NCBI GenBank assembly: GCA_963696525.1
Contig: CAVOKO010000009.1
Coordinates: forward strand, 620,001-684,000
DNA length: 64,000 nt
Direction of reading: 5' to 3'
Origin: CAWBRT01 sp963696525
GTDB lineage: Bacteria; Acidobacteriota; Terriglobia; Terriglobales; Acidobacteriaceae
Below are positions 52,071 to 60,739 of this stretch, piece after piece (position 1 is the first letter of the stretch; each line of letters begins with the position of its first letter). Below the pieces are notes generated by a model. It ran no database searches and had not been told where the DNA came from. It was given only the letters and a program-made list of their open reading frames with translations. The translations under genes were made by a program, and so were the position numbers.

Positions 52071-53381
52071 ATGGAAGACAATAGTAGCCGGCGCATGACC
52101 CCACTGGGGGCGGATGACGCTGCCGCATCCTACTTGCCTCAACCGCGAACTGGCACAGCCCAGGGTGCGTTCCCGATTTGCGCTTGGGGATTGCTAGTCT
52201 TATTGATGGGAGCTGTGCTTGCGTTTGGGGCTGTACAGAAGTGGTCCCAACTGTCATTCGAGCTGGGAGTGACCGTCCTTTTCGTAATCTGGGTGATGCA
52301 GCAGACGTGGTCGCGTCGACTCGCGCTCACCCCGGCGGGCTTGTATGCCCCCGCCGTAGGATTCTTTCTCGTAGTGCTGGCACAGATCGCGTTCCGCATA
52401 TCGGCCTACCGGTTTGCATCCGAATCGAGCGCGTTACTCTACGTCGCTTACGGTATTGTCCTTCTAATTGCGATCGAATGTGTCCAAGATAAAGACCTGC
52501 GACGAAGGATGAGCATAGCCCTTGCCGGCTTCGGAGCCTGTTACGCAACGTTTGCCATAGTTCAGAATCTGACCGAACCTCGCAAACTCTATTGGACTAT
52601 CGAACCCAGTCAATTCGCTCATACCTACGGTTCCTACGTAAACCGGAATCACTATGCAGGGTTAATTGAGATGCTGGTTGCCATCCCCTTGGTGCTGACC
52701 GCAGGGCAACTTCTCAAGGGAGGAAAAAGGACCCTCGCCGGCTTCGCTTTTATTCTGATGGCAGGATCGATTTTCCTTTCCGCTTCACGCGGCGGAATGG
52801 TCGCCTTCTCCGTGGAGGCACTCATCTTCGTGGTCTTATTATTGCGCAACCCGTCCCACAAAAGGACCGCATTGCTGTTTGCAGGGATGCTCGTGCTGGT
52901 AATTGCGTTCCTGGGATACACGAGCCGCGGGCAGATCAGCCAACGGATTCACGATTCTACGGTATCCGACCGGCTGGCAATGACCGTGGATACACTGAGG
53001 TTATGGAAAGAGCGGCCGTTGCTGGGTTGGGGTCTGGGTACGTTTGCAACCGTATATCCGCACGTTCGCAGCTTCTCGACAGACCGACTGGTAGACGCAG
53101 CCCACAACGATTACGCACAGACTCTTGCCGAAGCCGGGATCGTGGGTTTTGCCTTCGTGTCGTGGTTCATCTTCGTTCTGTGCCGGATAGGAGTGCAATG
53201 CTCACGCCATTGGGACACAGACTGGGGTTCGGCGCTTTCACTCGGCGCCTTGCTGGGATGCGCTGGGATGCTGGCGCACAGCTTTGTGGACTTCAACCTG
53301 CAAATCCCGGCCAATGCAGCGTTCTTCTATTTTCTTGCTGGACTTGCGACGACGTCGACAACACGGCGGCAAGCATACTGA
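52071..53381 (+). CDS. O-antigen ligase/polymerase-like membrane protein (Wzy_C)
   Basis: This 436-residue protein has about eleven membrane segments, with the family motif FLSASRGGMVAF (about 235-247) and the loop RPLLGWGLGTFATVYPH followed by DAAHNDYAQTLAEAGIVGF, the conserved periplasmic His region of WaaL/Wzy enzymes. It either links the finished glycan to lipid A core or an anchor, or polymerises repeat units. Its ATG lies two bases after the stop of the TPR gene. A second Wzy-like protein is at 30725, so one is perhaps polymerase and the other ligase. Confidence 0.85.
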   Translation: MEDNSSRRMTPLGADDAAASYLPQPRTGTAQGAFPICAWGLLVLLMGAVLAFGAVQKWSQLSFELGVTVLFVIWVMQQTWSRRLALTPAGLYAPAVGFFLVVLAQIAFRISAYRFASESSALLYVAYGIVLLIAIECVQDKDLRRRMSIALAGFGACYATFAIVQNLTEPRKLYWTIEPSQFAHTYGSYVNRNHYAGLIEMLVAIPLVLTAGQLLKGGKRTLAGFAFILMAGSIFLSASRGGMVAFSVEALIFVVLLLRNPSHKRTALLFAGMLVLVIAFLGYTSRGQISQRIHDSTVSDRLAMTVDTLRLWKERPLLGWGLGTFATVYPHVRSFSTDRLVDAAHNDYAQTLAEAGIVGFAFVSWFIFVLCRIGVQCSRHWDTDWGSALSLGALLGCAGMLAHSFVDFNLQIPANAAFFYFLAGLATTSTTRRQAY

Positions 53382-53412
53382 AGGTCTATTCAAAACCATT
53401 CACGACCTGAGA

Positions 53413-54108
53413 TCACGGCTGGCTCGGTGATTGGCTCGATGATTGACTCGATGTCTGGCTCGACGCCTGGCTCGATGCCTGGTTCGATCCATCCGCAGCC
53501 ACAATGCCGGCGGCAGCGCCCCCGCCCACACCCACCGCGATCGCAGCAATTGTCCAACCGGGGATGCCAGCCTTTGTCAGGGCCGCAACTGGAGGGGTTC
53601 TCGCCGCCAACGCCGCAGGTTCCGGATCACGAGTTCTTCGGGTCATCATCTCTCCCTCCGCCAGAACCATGGTGTGGACTCCATCCGTGACCGCAAGAGG
53701 CCCCTGGAGTGCAGCCAAAATGAGCGTTTCGCCGTCCTGCCGCATTTGGAACCTGGCCTCTTTGTCAGCGGGCATGATCCTCAGGTTTCCCAGATATGCT
53801 TGCACACTCTTGTCAGCTTTCACTTGCACATGTCCAAAGACCATCTGGAGGATGGTACCCCGGTAAAAAATTGAGGAATCGGCGGCTAGGGTGGTCACGG
53901 AACTGGTCGTGGTTAGTGTCACCGTAGCATCGTTCGCGGTCTCGATTTTGTCTCCGACGTATGCCACGGAAGACTGCGCTACGGCCCGGCCATTGACTTT
54001 GACGGTGCCCTTGCCCGACAGCAGTGCCGCGTTGGTGTCGGCTGCCAGCAAGGCCATGGGGACTAGAAATGCCATGCCCCAGCACAGCAGACGAGACATT
54101 TTCTTCAT
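53413..54108 (-). CDS. Secreted FecR-domain protein with C-terminal Ser/Gln repeats
   Basis: This 231-residue protein starts with a signal peptide (SRLLCWGMAFLVPMALLA). The FecR-like beta domain (about 30-150) has VGDKIETANDATVTLTTTSS and LVAEGEMMTRR-type ends. A hydrophobic segment with IAVGVGGGAAAGIVAA (about 190-206) is followed by a low-complexity tail of S-S-Q-x repeats coded by a 12-base tandem repeat. Such proteins are common near polysaccharide genes in this kind of genome; their role is unknown. GGAGG lies four bases before the ATG. Confidence 0.75.
   Translation of the reverse strand: MKKMSRLLCWGMAFLVPMALLAADTNAALLSGKGTVKVNGRAVAQSSVAYVGDKIETANDATVTLTTTSSVTTLAADSSIFYRGTILQMVFGHVQVKADKSVQAYLGNLRIMPADKEARFQMRQDGETLILAALQGPLAVTDGVHTMVLAEGEMMTRRTRDPEPAALAARTPPVAALTKAGIPGWTIAAIAVGVGGGAAAGIVAADGSNQASSQASSQTSSQSSSQSPSQP
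53416..53488. repeat. Twelve-base tandem repeat, about six copies
   Basis: The unit is close to GGCTCGATGCCT with substitutions, and it codes on the minus strand for SSQx units at the C-terminus of the FecR-domain protein. Copy number in such tracts varies between strains by slippage, which would change tail length without a frameshift because the unit is a multiple of three. Confidence 0.7.
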
Positions 54109-54208
54109 GGATCCTCCCCAAGGCGCGCTGACTCGCTAAGAACCGCTCACCGCATCTGGTGACAAGGTTGCATCGCTGCGCCAATTCCGACCATAACCCG
54201 GACTGACA

Positions 54209-55474
54209 CTAATCCGCCATAAGTTGCAATTCTTCCGCCACGGCGGAAGCGGCGGCCAGATCCGAAAACATCCTTTTTCTCTCGGCAACCGTCTCCACGG
54301 CTGCGACCATCTGCGGCAGCAGATCCTGCCGGGAGAAGCCATGGATCATCGCGGGACGCTTCAGAGGCGCAACCACCCGCTCCGCCTGCTGAATGGCCGT
54401 AACTACACCCTCCACGTCTCCATGCCGGGCTACGAAAGCAGGACCCTTCACGCGCGGCAGCAGCGCGGTTATGTGACTTGCTTCAGGACCAATGTACAAA
54501 AGTGGTGCACCCACGGCAAGAACGTTGTAGACCTTACAGGGATGTACGATCCCTGTAAAGGAATCGCCCATCACCACCGCGTGCAAATCGGCCGCCGAAA
54601 GCATTGCGGCCAACTGGTCGGGCGATTGATAGGGCAGGCACACGAAATTGCTCAGTCCGTGCGCTGCCGAGAACTGCTGTACCTTGCGGTATTCACTGCC
54701 GCCGCCAACAAAGCAGAACATGAAACGAGAGTCGCCGGAGAATCGCCGGGATGCTTCCAGCAAAGTATCGAGAGGGTGGCATGGACTGTGATTTCCCGCA
54801 TAGACGATGACGAATTTCCCGCGTAGTCCATGCTGCCGCCGGAACTCTTCCCTGCCCTCCGCGTCGAACCCCACTCTGTCATCTTGGGACCAAGGCGGAA
54901 TGACGACGATCTTGCGGGTGTCAATTCCGCGAGTGCTGACGCGATCCTTCATAAAGGAATCGAGCACCACGATACGATCAGCATGCTGCAAACTGAAATG
55001 CTGCAAGGCGCCGAGAGTCTTGGCCGTCAGCGAGCCGGAACGCAGCCAGCCCGCGGCGATGGCCTCATCCGGATTCAGGTCCATGGTCCAATAGAGCATC
55101 CTGGCCCCTTTTAACGGCGCCAGGATCGCGGCCGCGACCGAAATCAAGGGCGGCGAGGTAAGGGCGATGACCACGTCGAAGCCAGGTAGAGAGAGCACGC
55201 GCAGCACGCACTTGACTAAGAAACTGGCGAAGTCGATGGCGCGGCGCCAGCGGGACGCTTTCCCGAACCTCGTCGGGGCAATGCGATAGATCGTAATGCC
55301 CTTCCATAACTGCCGGGATGGAAATTGCAGGCTCGGATCGTCATAACCACGCGCGCTCGAGACCACGCTCACCTGGTGCCCGGCCTCCGCCAATGCCACG
55401 GCGAGGTCAGTCGCATATTGACCGGTAGCGACCACGTCAGGGTAAAAGGCTTGGTTGAGGATCAGAATCTTCAT
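54209..55474 (-). CDS. Glycosyltransferase, GT4 family (WcaI/WbuB-like)
   Basis: This 421-residue protein has the N-terminal MKILILNQAFYPDVVATGQ and EAGHQVSVVSSARGYDD typical of WbuB/WcaI enzymes. The donor domain has FVIVYAGNHSPCHPLDTLLE, and the C-terminal motif TGIVHPCKVYNVLAVGAPLL replaces E-x7-E in this subfamily. These enzymes often add the second sugar to the undecaprenyl-linked first sugar. It lies ten bases after the WecA-type gene, which fits that role exactly. Confidence 0.88.
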   Translation of the reverse strand: MKILILNQAFYPDVVATGQYATDLAVALAEAGHQVSVVSSARGYDDPSLQFPSRQLWKGITIYRIAPTRFGKASRWRRAIDFASFLVKCVLRVLSLPGFDVVIALTSPPLISVAAAILAPLKGARMLYWTMDLNPDEAIAAGWLRSGSLTAKTLGALQHFSLQHADRIVVLDSFMKDRVSTRGIDTRKIVVIPPWSQDDRVGFDAEGREEFRRQHGLRGKFVIVYAGNHSPCHPLDTLLEASRRFSGDSRFMFCFVGGGSEYRKVQQFSAAHGLSNFVCLPYQSPDQLAAMLSAADLHAVVMGDSFTGIVHPCKVYNVLAVGAPLLYIGPEASHITALLPRVKGPAFVARHGDVEGVVTAIQQAERVVAPLKRPAMIHGFSRQDLLPQMVAAVETVAERKRMFSDLAAASAVAEELQLMAD

Positions 55475-55484
55475 GGCGGGCTCC

Positions 55485-57032
55485 TCAGGCTTGCAGCACA
55501 GGCTCAGCCGCGGCCGCAGGGAAGACCCTGCGCGACGCTAAGACGGGGCTGCCCTCGACGCGCAACGCTCCCTCGCAGGCGCGCGAGAGGGCGGCAGCGA
55601 ATTCTGAAGTCAAAAGCTCAATGTCGACGAAGATCGGCGCGACCCGGTAACGCAGCATCACCAGTTCTCCATTGCACTGACCACTCGCCGTGCGCAGATG
55701 GATGCCGAGAGTGAACACGGGCGTCGCGCTTTGCTCACGCGCGGCGTCGGACGAGGGCGTTGGTGCCCAGGAGCGCGTCAACTCAGGCCGGCCTTTGCCG
55801 CGATCAAGAGTCAGGGTGAACGAATCGAAGTCGTTGGCGCGAAAAGTTTCTTCGAGCTTTTCCTCTACGTCGGTGATGGTGCGGCAACGAGCCAGACTCT
55901 CGATGCCACGCCGAATGGCAAGATTGTTGACAATAGTTTGCCTCTGCTCCAACGTGCGACGCGCGATCCGGCCCAGCTCGAAGAACTCCTGATAACCAAG
56001 CTGCTGCACGCCAAGTATGATGCCCGTGCCGATGATCACCAGAACGACGGCGACCGGAGCCATCCCCGGAGAAAGCAACAGCAGGCTCATCAGCCCGAAT
56101 ACCGCCGACACCGCGTACAGCAAGGCAACAACTTGACGATGCGACCAACCGCGATCCAGCAGACGGTGGTGGATGTGCCGCCGATCGCCGTTGAAGATTG
56201 GCTGGCCGGCCAGAATCCGCCGAACGATTGAGACGCCGGTTTCCAGGATAGGCAGACCGAACGCAACCACCGGAATTGCAACTGCCACAAGGGTGGTTGA
56301 CTTTTGTTGCTGCATCCCGGTGAGGGAAAGCCCCGAAAGCAGACAGCCTATGAAGAGGCTGCCGCAATCGCCCATGAAAATGGTTGCCGGATTGAAGTTG
56401 TATCGCAGGAATCCGAGGATGGCTCCGGCCAGAGTTGCGGTCAGCAAAGCAGTCATCGTGCTGCCTTCCACCATGGCAACCACGAAAACGGCGGTCGTCG
56501 AAAACAGTGCGGAACCTGCCGCTAGTCCATCCAAGCCGTCGATAAGGTTAAAGGCATTGGTGATGAACACGACCCAACCGAGGGTCAGCAAGAACGATGT
56601 GATCTCGCCAAAATGTCTGCTGCCGAATAGGACGTTGATGGAGACCAGACGAACATGACCCGCATACAGAAGCATGCCGGCCACGGACAGGCCCGCGATT
56701 TTTGCCCAGGGCTTGAGCTCCACCAAGTCATCTCGCAATCCGATGACAAAGCTCACCAGGCTCGCACCCAGTACCAGGGTCAAGGTCTTCCCGGAAAACT
56801 TGAGATCCAGATGATGCAATCGGGAAATCAGAATGACAACTGCGGTAACAATAAAAACCGTTGCGGCGATTGCAACTCCGCCCAGTCGCGGTATCTTCTT
56901 CTTATGCAGATGCCGTTCCGACCGCGGGCCTGAGACCCAGCCTCTGGTAAACGACGTGTTGCGCACCAACCAAGTTAGGAAGGTTGCCGTCAACACCGCG
57001 ACTAGAAAGCACCCTAAATAGAGAAATAGCAT
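55485..57032 (-). CDS. Undecaprenyl-phosphate sugar-1-phosphate transferase (WecA/TagO family) with a C-terminal extension
   Basis: This 515-residue protein has about eleven membrane segments and the catalytic motifs of the MraY/WecA family: GLRDDLVELKPWAK (Asp101, Asp102), NLIDGLDGL (162-170), MGDCGSLF and DRRHIHHRLLDRG. It starts the glycan by moving HexNAc-1-phosphate onto undecaprenyl phosphate. The last 160 residues (about 355-515) are a soluble domain, perhaps GAF-like, absent from typical WecA (about 360 residues). The extension may regulate initiation. It pairs with the WbuB-like gene downstream. Confidence 0.9.
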   Translation of the reverse strand: MLFLYLGCFLVAVLTATFLTWLVRNTSFTRGWVSGPRSERHLHKKKIPRLGGVAIAATVFIVTAVVILISRLHHLDLKFSGKTLTLVLGASLVSFVIGLRDDLVELKPWAKIAGLSVAGMLLYAGHVRLVSINVLFGSRHFGEITSFLLTLGWVVFITNAFNLIDGLDGLAAGSALFSTTAVFVVAMVEGSTMTALLTATLAGAILGFLRYNFNPATIFMGDCGSLFIGCLLSGLSLTGMQQQKSTTLVAVAIPVVAFGLPILETGVSIVRRILAGQPIFNGDRRHIHHRLLDRGWSHRQVVALLYAVSAVFGLMSLLLLSPGMAPVAVVLVIIGTGIILGVQQLGYQEFFELGRIARRTLEQRQTIVNNLAIRRGIESLARCRTITDVEEKLEETFRANDFDSFTLTLDRGKGRPELTRSWAPTPSSDAAREQSATPVFTLGIHLRTASGQCNGELVMLRYRVAPIFVDIELLTSEFAAALSRACEGALRVEGSPVLASRRVFPAAAAEPVLQA

Positions 57033-57471
57033 AAGCTTTCCCGGAACAACACGCCAAAAACCGCGCCCAGAACGGAATTCAAAACAAGCTCCTTCTTACT
57101 TTTCGAGTTGATTAAACAGCTCCTCTGGGGTACCCGCAAGTTACGCTGGAGTACCTCGAAGGTTACCAATGTCACTGAATGAGATCCTCAGCAAGGTTGT
57201 GTAGTATGAAGGTGAAAAGAACGTAGATTGCGTTAAAGGAGCCCTGAGAGCCGGAATGGCGGTCTTTTCTTGCGCTCGGAAAAGATCCAGTCGATCGGCG
57301 AAACGCGGATTGGGCGACAAGAGGCAGACTTTAATCCTCTGGCTTGTCGATTTGTGGCGTTAACTCTTGTGGTACGCGCGCAAAGATCTGTCCCTGGGCC
57401 CCGATCTTGAGTGCGCCGAATGTCGCTGGAGGCACGTGGCTTTATTGAGCAAACCACAGCAGGAATCGGCG
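57033..57471. promoter_or_regulatory. Divergent regulatory region with direct repeats and hairpins
   Basis: The region separates the WecA-type gene (minus) from the nucleotidyltransferase gene (plus). It has an imperfect direct repeat, GGGGTACCCGCAAGTTAC (57127-57144) and GGAGTACCTCGAAGGTTAC (57148-57166), spaced two helical turns apart and therefore operator-like. On the plus side are two hairpins: 57261-57269 with 57279-57288 (nine pairs, one bulge) and 57315-57321 with 57343-57349 (seven pairs). No convincing gene lies here. Confidence 0.35.
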
Positions 57472-58638
57472 ATGGCGCGGTCCGCGCTTTCTCCTGTGGC
57501 TGAATTTTCGATCGCGTGCGCGTGCATGGGGTTCAGTGACACGGCCGCGCGCAAGGTACAAGCGCTCTTCGGCAACATCGATTGCAACTCCCTGATGCCT
57601 TTTGCCGAAGCCCACGGATTGATTCCGCTTATCTACTGGAACCTCAATCGGTCCGGGCTTCGTCCCGCCGGATTCGAGATCCTTGAAAAACGCTTCCGAA
57701 TTGAGGCGCACAGATCCCTCCTGCTGACGAGGGAGTTGTTCCGTGTGCTTGATGCCCTGGCCGCGAATGGCGTCACCGCATTGGCCCACAAAGGGCCAGC
57801 GCTCTCCTGCTTACTCTATGGCGATCCTCTCTTACGCAGCTATGCGGATATTGATGTTCTGGTGTCTGCCGACGAGTCTCCGCGCGCTAGAGCTGGCCTT
57901 GCAAGCACAGGATGGAAAAGTCTCGACAACTTCTCCGCAGCCGAGGAACAAGCCTATATCCGCTCCGGCTGCGAATTCACTTTTCGGAGCGGGGAAGCCA
58001 CGCCGGTTGAACTTCATTGGCGGGCGGCACCACGCTTTTATACGGTCGACTTCGATTTTGAGCGGATGATTCAAAACGCCACGACTTTGGAAGTAGCCGG
58101 ACGTCTAGTCAAGACCCTGGCGAACGAGGATTTACTGCTCGTGCTGGCTGTGCATGGGGCAAAACACATGTGGGCGAGGTTCTCGTGGATCATCGATATC
58201 GCAGCTTTTGTTCAGACGACGAGATTGGACTGGTGCGAAGTCATTCGGAAGGCAAATACCTATGGGACGGAACGGATCGTTGCGACCGCGCTGCTTGCGG
58301 CCAGCGAAGCCTGCGGAGTGCCGCTTCCCGCCGAGGCAAACCCACTGATTTCAAAAGATTCGAAAGCCCGCCCGCTGGCTCAAGAACTTGTCGCCGGTAC
58401 GGCTGCTAACGCGGGCGCCATCGATACGGAAACACCCGCGTACTTCGCGATGTTTGTCAGGCTGCGCGAACGCAGGCGCGATCGCGCGCGGATATTGCTT
58501 CGCCTTGCCTTTACTCCGAGCATAAGCGAGTGGAGTACGATTCGGCTGCCTCGACAGCTCTCCTCATTCTATGTTTTGGTCAGAGCATTCCGACTTCTGC
58601 GGCGCGCCATGTCCCTGTTGTTTCCGTCGACTCCCTGA
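57472..58638 (+). CDS. Nucleotidyltransferase-fold protein (PF14907-type)
   Basis: This 388-residue protein starts at the ATG preceded by AGGAA. The fold is suggested by ALAHKGPALSCLLYGDPLLR followed by SYADIDVLV, the G..LL-x-R-x-x-DiD pattern of this uncharacterised nucleotidyltransferase family, and by LAVHGAKHMWARFSWIIDIA later. Members often accompany PqqD-type, HPr-kinase-like and S26-like genes of peptide-modification or polysaccharide clusters (from memory). The substrate is unknown. The frame extends to 57367 without a Shine-Dalgarno sequence. Confidence 0.8.
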   Translation: MARSALSPVAEFSIACACMGFSDTAARKVQALFGNIDCNSLMPFAEAHGLIPLIYWNLNRSGLRPAGFEILEKRFRIEAHRSLLLTRELFRVLDALAANGVTALAHKGPALSCLLYGDPLLRSYADIDVLVSADESPRARAGLASTGWKSLDNFSAAEEQAYIRSGCEFTFRSGEATPVELHWRAAPRFYTVDFDFERMIQNATTLEVAGRLVKTLANEDLLLVLAVHGAKHMWARFSWIIDIAAFVQTTRLDWCEVIRKANTYGTERIVATALLAASEACGVPLPAEANPLISKDSKARPLAQELVAGTAANAGAIDTETPAYFAMFVRLRERRRDRARILLRLAFTPSISEWSTIRLPRQLSSFYVLVRAFRLLRRAMSLLFPSTP

Positions 58639-58648
58639 AGATCCAGGG

Positions 58649-58783
58649 CTACGTCCGCAGCTCGCGTTCCAAAGCCTCTTTGATGCGGTTCAGCATTGCA
58701 ATTCGGTAGATAGAATTCAACAGAGCGCCTACCGCGCAGCCGAGGGAAAATACCGCGACAATAATCAAAGAGCTATTCCGCAT
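58649..58783 (-). CDS. Small membrane protein, 44 residues
   Basis: MRNSSLIIVAVFSLGCAVGA begins a single membrane segment (about 5-27) followed by an amphipathic, charged C-terminus (NRIKEALERELRT). AGGAG lies seven bases before the ATG, better than for most genes here. The frame extends upstream to 58897, but that part overlaps the next gene and has no membrane character. It lies 67 bases downstream of the secreted protein at 58851 and could be co-transcribed. No function is recognised. Confidence 0.5.
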   Translation of the reverse strand: MRNSSLIIVAVFSLGCAVGALLNSIYRIAMLNRIKEALERELRT

Positions 58784-58850
58784 AACGTTGCTCCTGGCCA
58801 AAGCTTTCTGTTCCCAAGTGCTTTCGCGCCGCGCGGCGGCCTTCGACCTG

Positions 58851-59438
58851 CTAGCGAGCGCGCAGGTTACTGGCCACGCCAAACATATGCTCGGCACTCG
58901 TCGTTACCAGTGGAATCGTCCACAACTTCCGTTCAGGAGACCGCTTGCGCAGCAAGCGGCTCATCATGAGTTCGCCGGCCAGAAGCGGTGCGTTGATGCC
59001 GTAGAGACGGGCACGCGTCGGGTGCGCGCCGTTGAGCGGATTGATCTCACGGCAGGTCGAACAGTGCAAGGTCGACTCCAGATCGGCCGTCGTGGTAGCA
59101 ATCGAGAGCGCGGCTAACACCTTGAATTTTCCATCGAAAACCCGCGGCGTGGGCTGCTCTGGGATTGATGGCTGCAATTTGAGGCCAACACTGCTGCTGG
59201 ACGGCACGATAGGGGCCGGTGCGAACATGGCGAAAGCATTGGTTGCAGTTCCCGTAACGATGGTGCTCGTCGCGGCAGTCGTCGCGAGATACGGAGGCCG
59301 TAGATCAGAAAACACAACTTCCCGCACCGGCCGGTCGTCACTGGAAATGGGCCTATCGCTCCCGCTCAATTGCGAAAATGAGAGCGGTGCAGAACCCAAA
59401 AGAAAGCACACAAGCAAACTGCCGGCCACCTTAGCCAT
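58851..59438 (-). CDS. Secreted protein of unknown function
   Basis: The protein is 195 residues from the ATG with AAGGAG seven bases upstream; the frame opens at 59537. MAKVAGSLLVCFLLGSAPLS is a signal peptide. The middle is Thr/Ala/Pro-rich. The C-terminal part has HCSTCREINPL, YGINAPLLAGELMMSRLLRK and TTSAEHMFGVASNLRAR, which look like small helices of a conserved domain. I do not recognise the family. The CSTC pair could bind metal or form a disulfide. Confidence 0.6.
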   Translation of the reverse strand: MAKVAGSLLVCFLLGSAPLSFSQLSGSDRPISSDDRPVREVVFSDLRPPYLATTAATSTIVTGTATNAFAMFAPAPIVPSSSSVGLKLQPSIPEQPTPRVFDGKFKVLAALSIATTTADLESTLHCSTCREINPLNGAHPTRARLYGINAPLLAGELMMSRLLRKRSPERKLWTIPLVTTSAEHMFGVASNLRAR

Positions 59439-60280
59439 TCCTGTTCTCCTTACGCACCATCTGCCCTGAATGCGTTGCCAGCCGGAAACCGATTGCAGGC
59501 TTCTTAAAATCGATGACTTCCGAGCTGCCACCTCCATCGTTTCTGACTTTCGGATCCAGGTTCTGGACCTCCGATGGTTGTCATCGTCTCGTGCTATAGA
59601 TCGGCAGACCGGGTGGCTCTAATTACGCTTGGACAAGTCCTTGCCATAGAAAACCCCAGCCGTGTTGTGCCCGGACTTAGCTACGATTTCACCCCGGCGA
59701 GCGGCATGCAATCGAACTGAGGGGTCTGCCAGAGAAAAAATGACTTAATTCCCTTAATGGGAAGCACGATGTGTCAATCTAGTAGATATATAGTGAGTGA
59801 ACAATTGAAGAATGGTAAGACCAATCGTAACAATGAATTAGGACACCCATCAAGTTGCCTTAAACTTCGCCGTAGGCGCTACAATCGTGGCATATACACA
59901 CCGTCCCGAGGTGCGTCGGGTTGGGCGTAAATGTTTGTATAAAAGTAAATAAAAGCTTTCTTATGATGGTTACCGAAGGTCAATTCCTGATCGTTCGGTC
60001 ACGTTCTAAAGTAATGTCGTGCCGTTTCAATTTGGCGTATAGCGTGCAATAGAGATGCCGGGAGCGGTCTCGCCCTGGGTACTCCGCGGAGCGATGCGTT
60101 CAGCCCCGTAGTTCGCTCCGACCGCTTCCGTCATCGAAACCCAGGAACGCCGCCGCCGCAATGCAAACCTCTCGCTACCACTCTCAGGTTTTCCAGCAGG
60201 CAATCTACGAGAGTTCCCGGATACCCGAACGCCAGCTACTCGGGATACAAGAGAAGCAGCAGTTTTCTGCCTAACTTTCA
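59439..60280. other. Intergenic region, partly AT-rich, without a gene
   Basis: This stretch of 842 bases has no supported gene. Positions about 59740-59990 are clearly richer in A and T than the surroundings, with runs such as TATAAAAGTAAATAAAAG, and may hold promoters or a leftover of transferred DNA. A minus-strand frame (60027-60281) has the composition of random sequence. No riboswitch or tRNA was recognised. Confidence 0.4.
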
Positions 60281-60739
60281 ATGCTACGTCTCGATTATTT
60301 ATCCTGTGCTCTAACGATCGTGTCGACCTGTCTGGTGTCGCGCCACAGGTGGCAGGGGTGGGTCGTAGCGGCGGCGAACAGCGTGGTTATCTGTGTCATT
60401 GGATTTCGCACTGCGCAGCTCGGCTTTGTTCCCGCCAACCTTTTCTGCCTGGCGCTTTATGTCCACGCCATATACAAATGGAAGAGTTTTCCAGAACAGA
60501 CGGCTTTACCGGCGAAATTGGCGCCTCATAGGTCGAGGCACTACGGAGAGACGGCTCATTCAGGATCTGAATCTTCGGCCAGAGTGGCTTTAGGTGGCAT
60601 GAGGATCCGGTCTTTCGGCAGCTTAACCCGAGTGCCTGCCCATCACCCCGCCAATCGCAATCATCATAATCATAACGATGAGCACTTCGCCCGAAATAGC
60701 GATCGAGTTCTCTCGCGTACACTACCGGCTCAACCCTGA
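60281..60739 (+). CDS. Small membrane protein (PnuC-like half) with a questionable tail
   Basis: The first 70 residues look real: three membrane segments (about 5-20, 25-43, 48-66) ending FCLALYVHAIYKWKSFPEQ, similar in style to PnuC-type or other small transporters. The remaining 80 residues are His/Arg/Ser-rich, resemble shifted-frame sequence, and overlap the ATP-binding gene by 62 bases. A frameshift after residue 70 or a wrong stop is possible, in keeping with the damaged gene downstream. There is no good Shine-Dalgarno sequence. Confidence 0.4.
   Translation: MLRLDYLSCALTIVSTCLVSRHRWQGWVVAAANSVVICVIGFRTAQLGFVPANLFCLALYVHAIYKWKSFPEQTALPAKLAPHRSRHYGETAHSGSESSARVALGGMRIRSFGSLTRVPAHHPANRNHHNHNDEHFARNSDRVLSRTLPAQP

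Noticed and set aside
57256..57363. Thirty-five-codon frame in front of the nucleotidyltransferase gene
   Set aside because: The nearest AAGGAG is 14 bases from the ATG and the sequence forms hairpins; a leader RNA is more likely than a peptide.
60027..60281. Minus-strand frame of 84 codons
   Set aside because: Arg/Ser-rich random composition, no Shine-Dalgarno sequence, lies upstream of another start.
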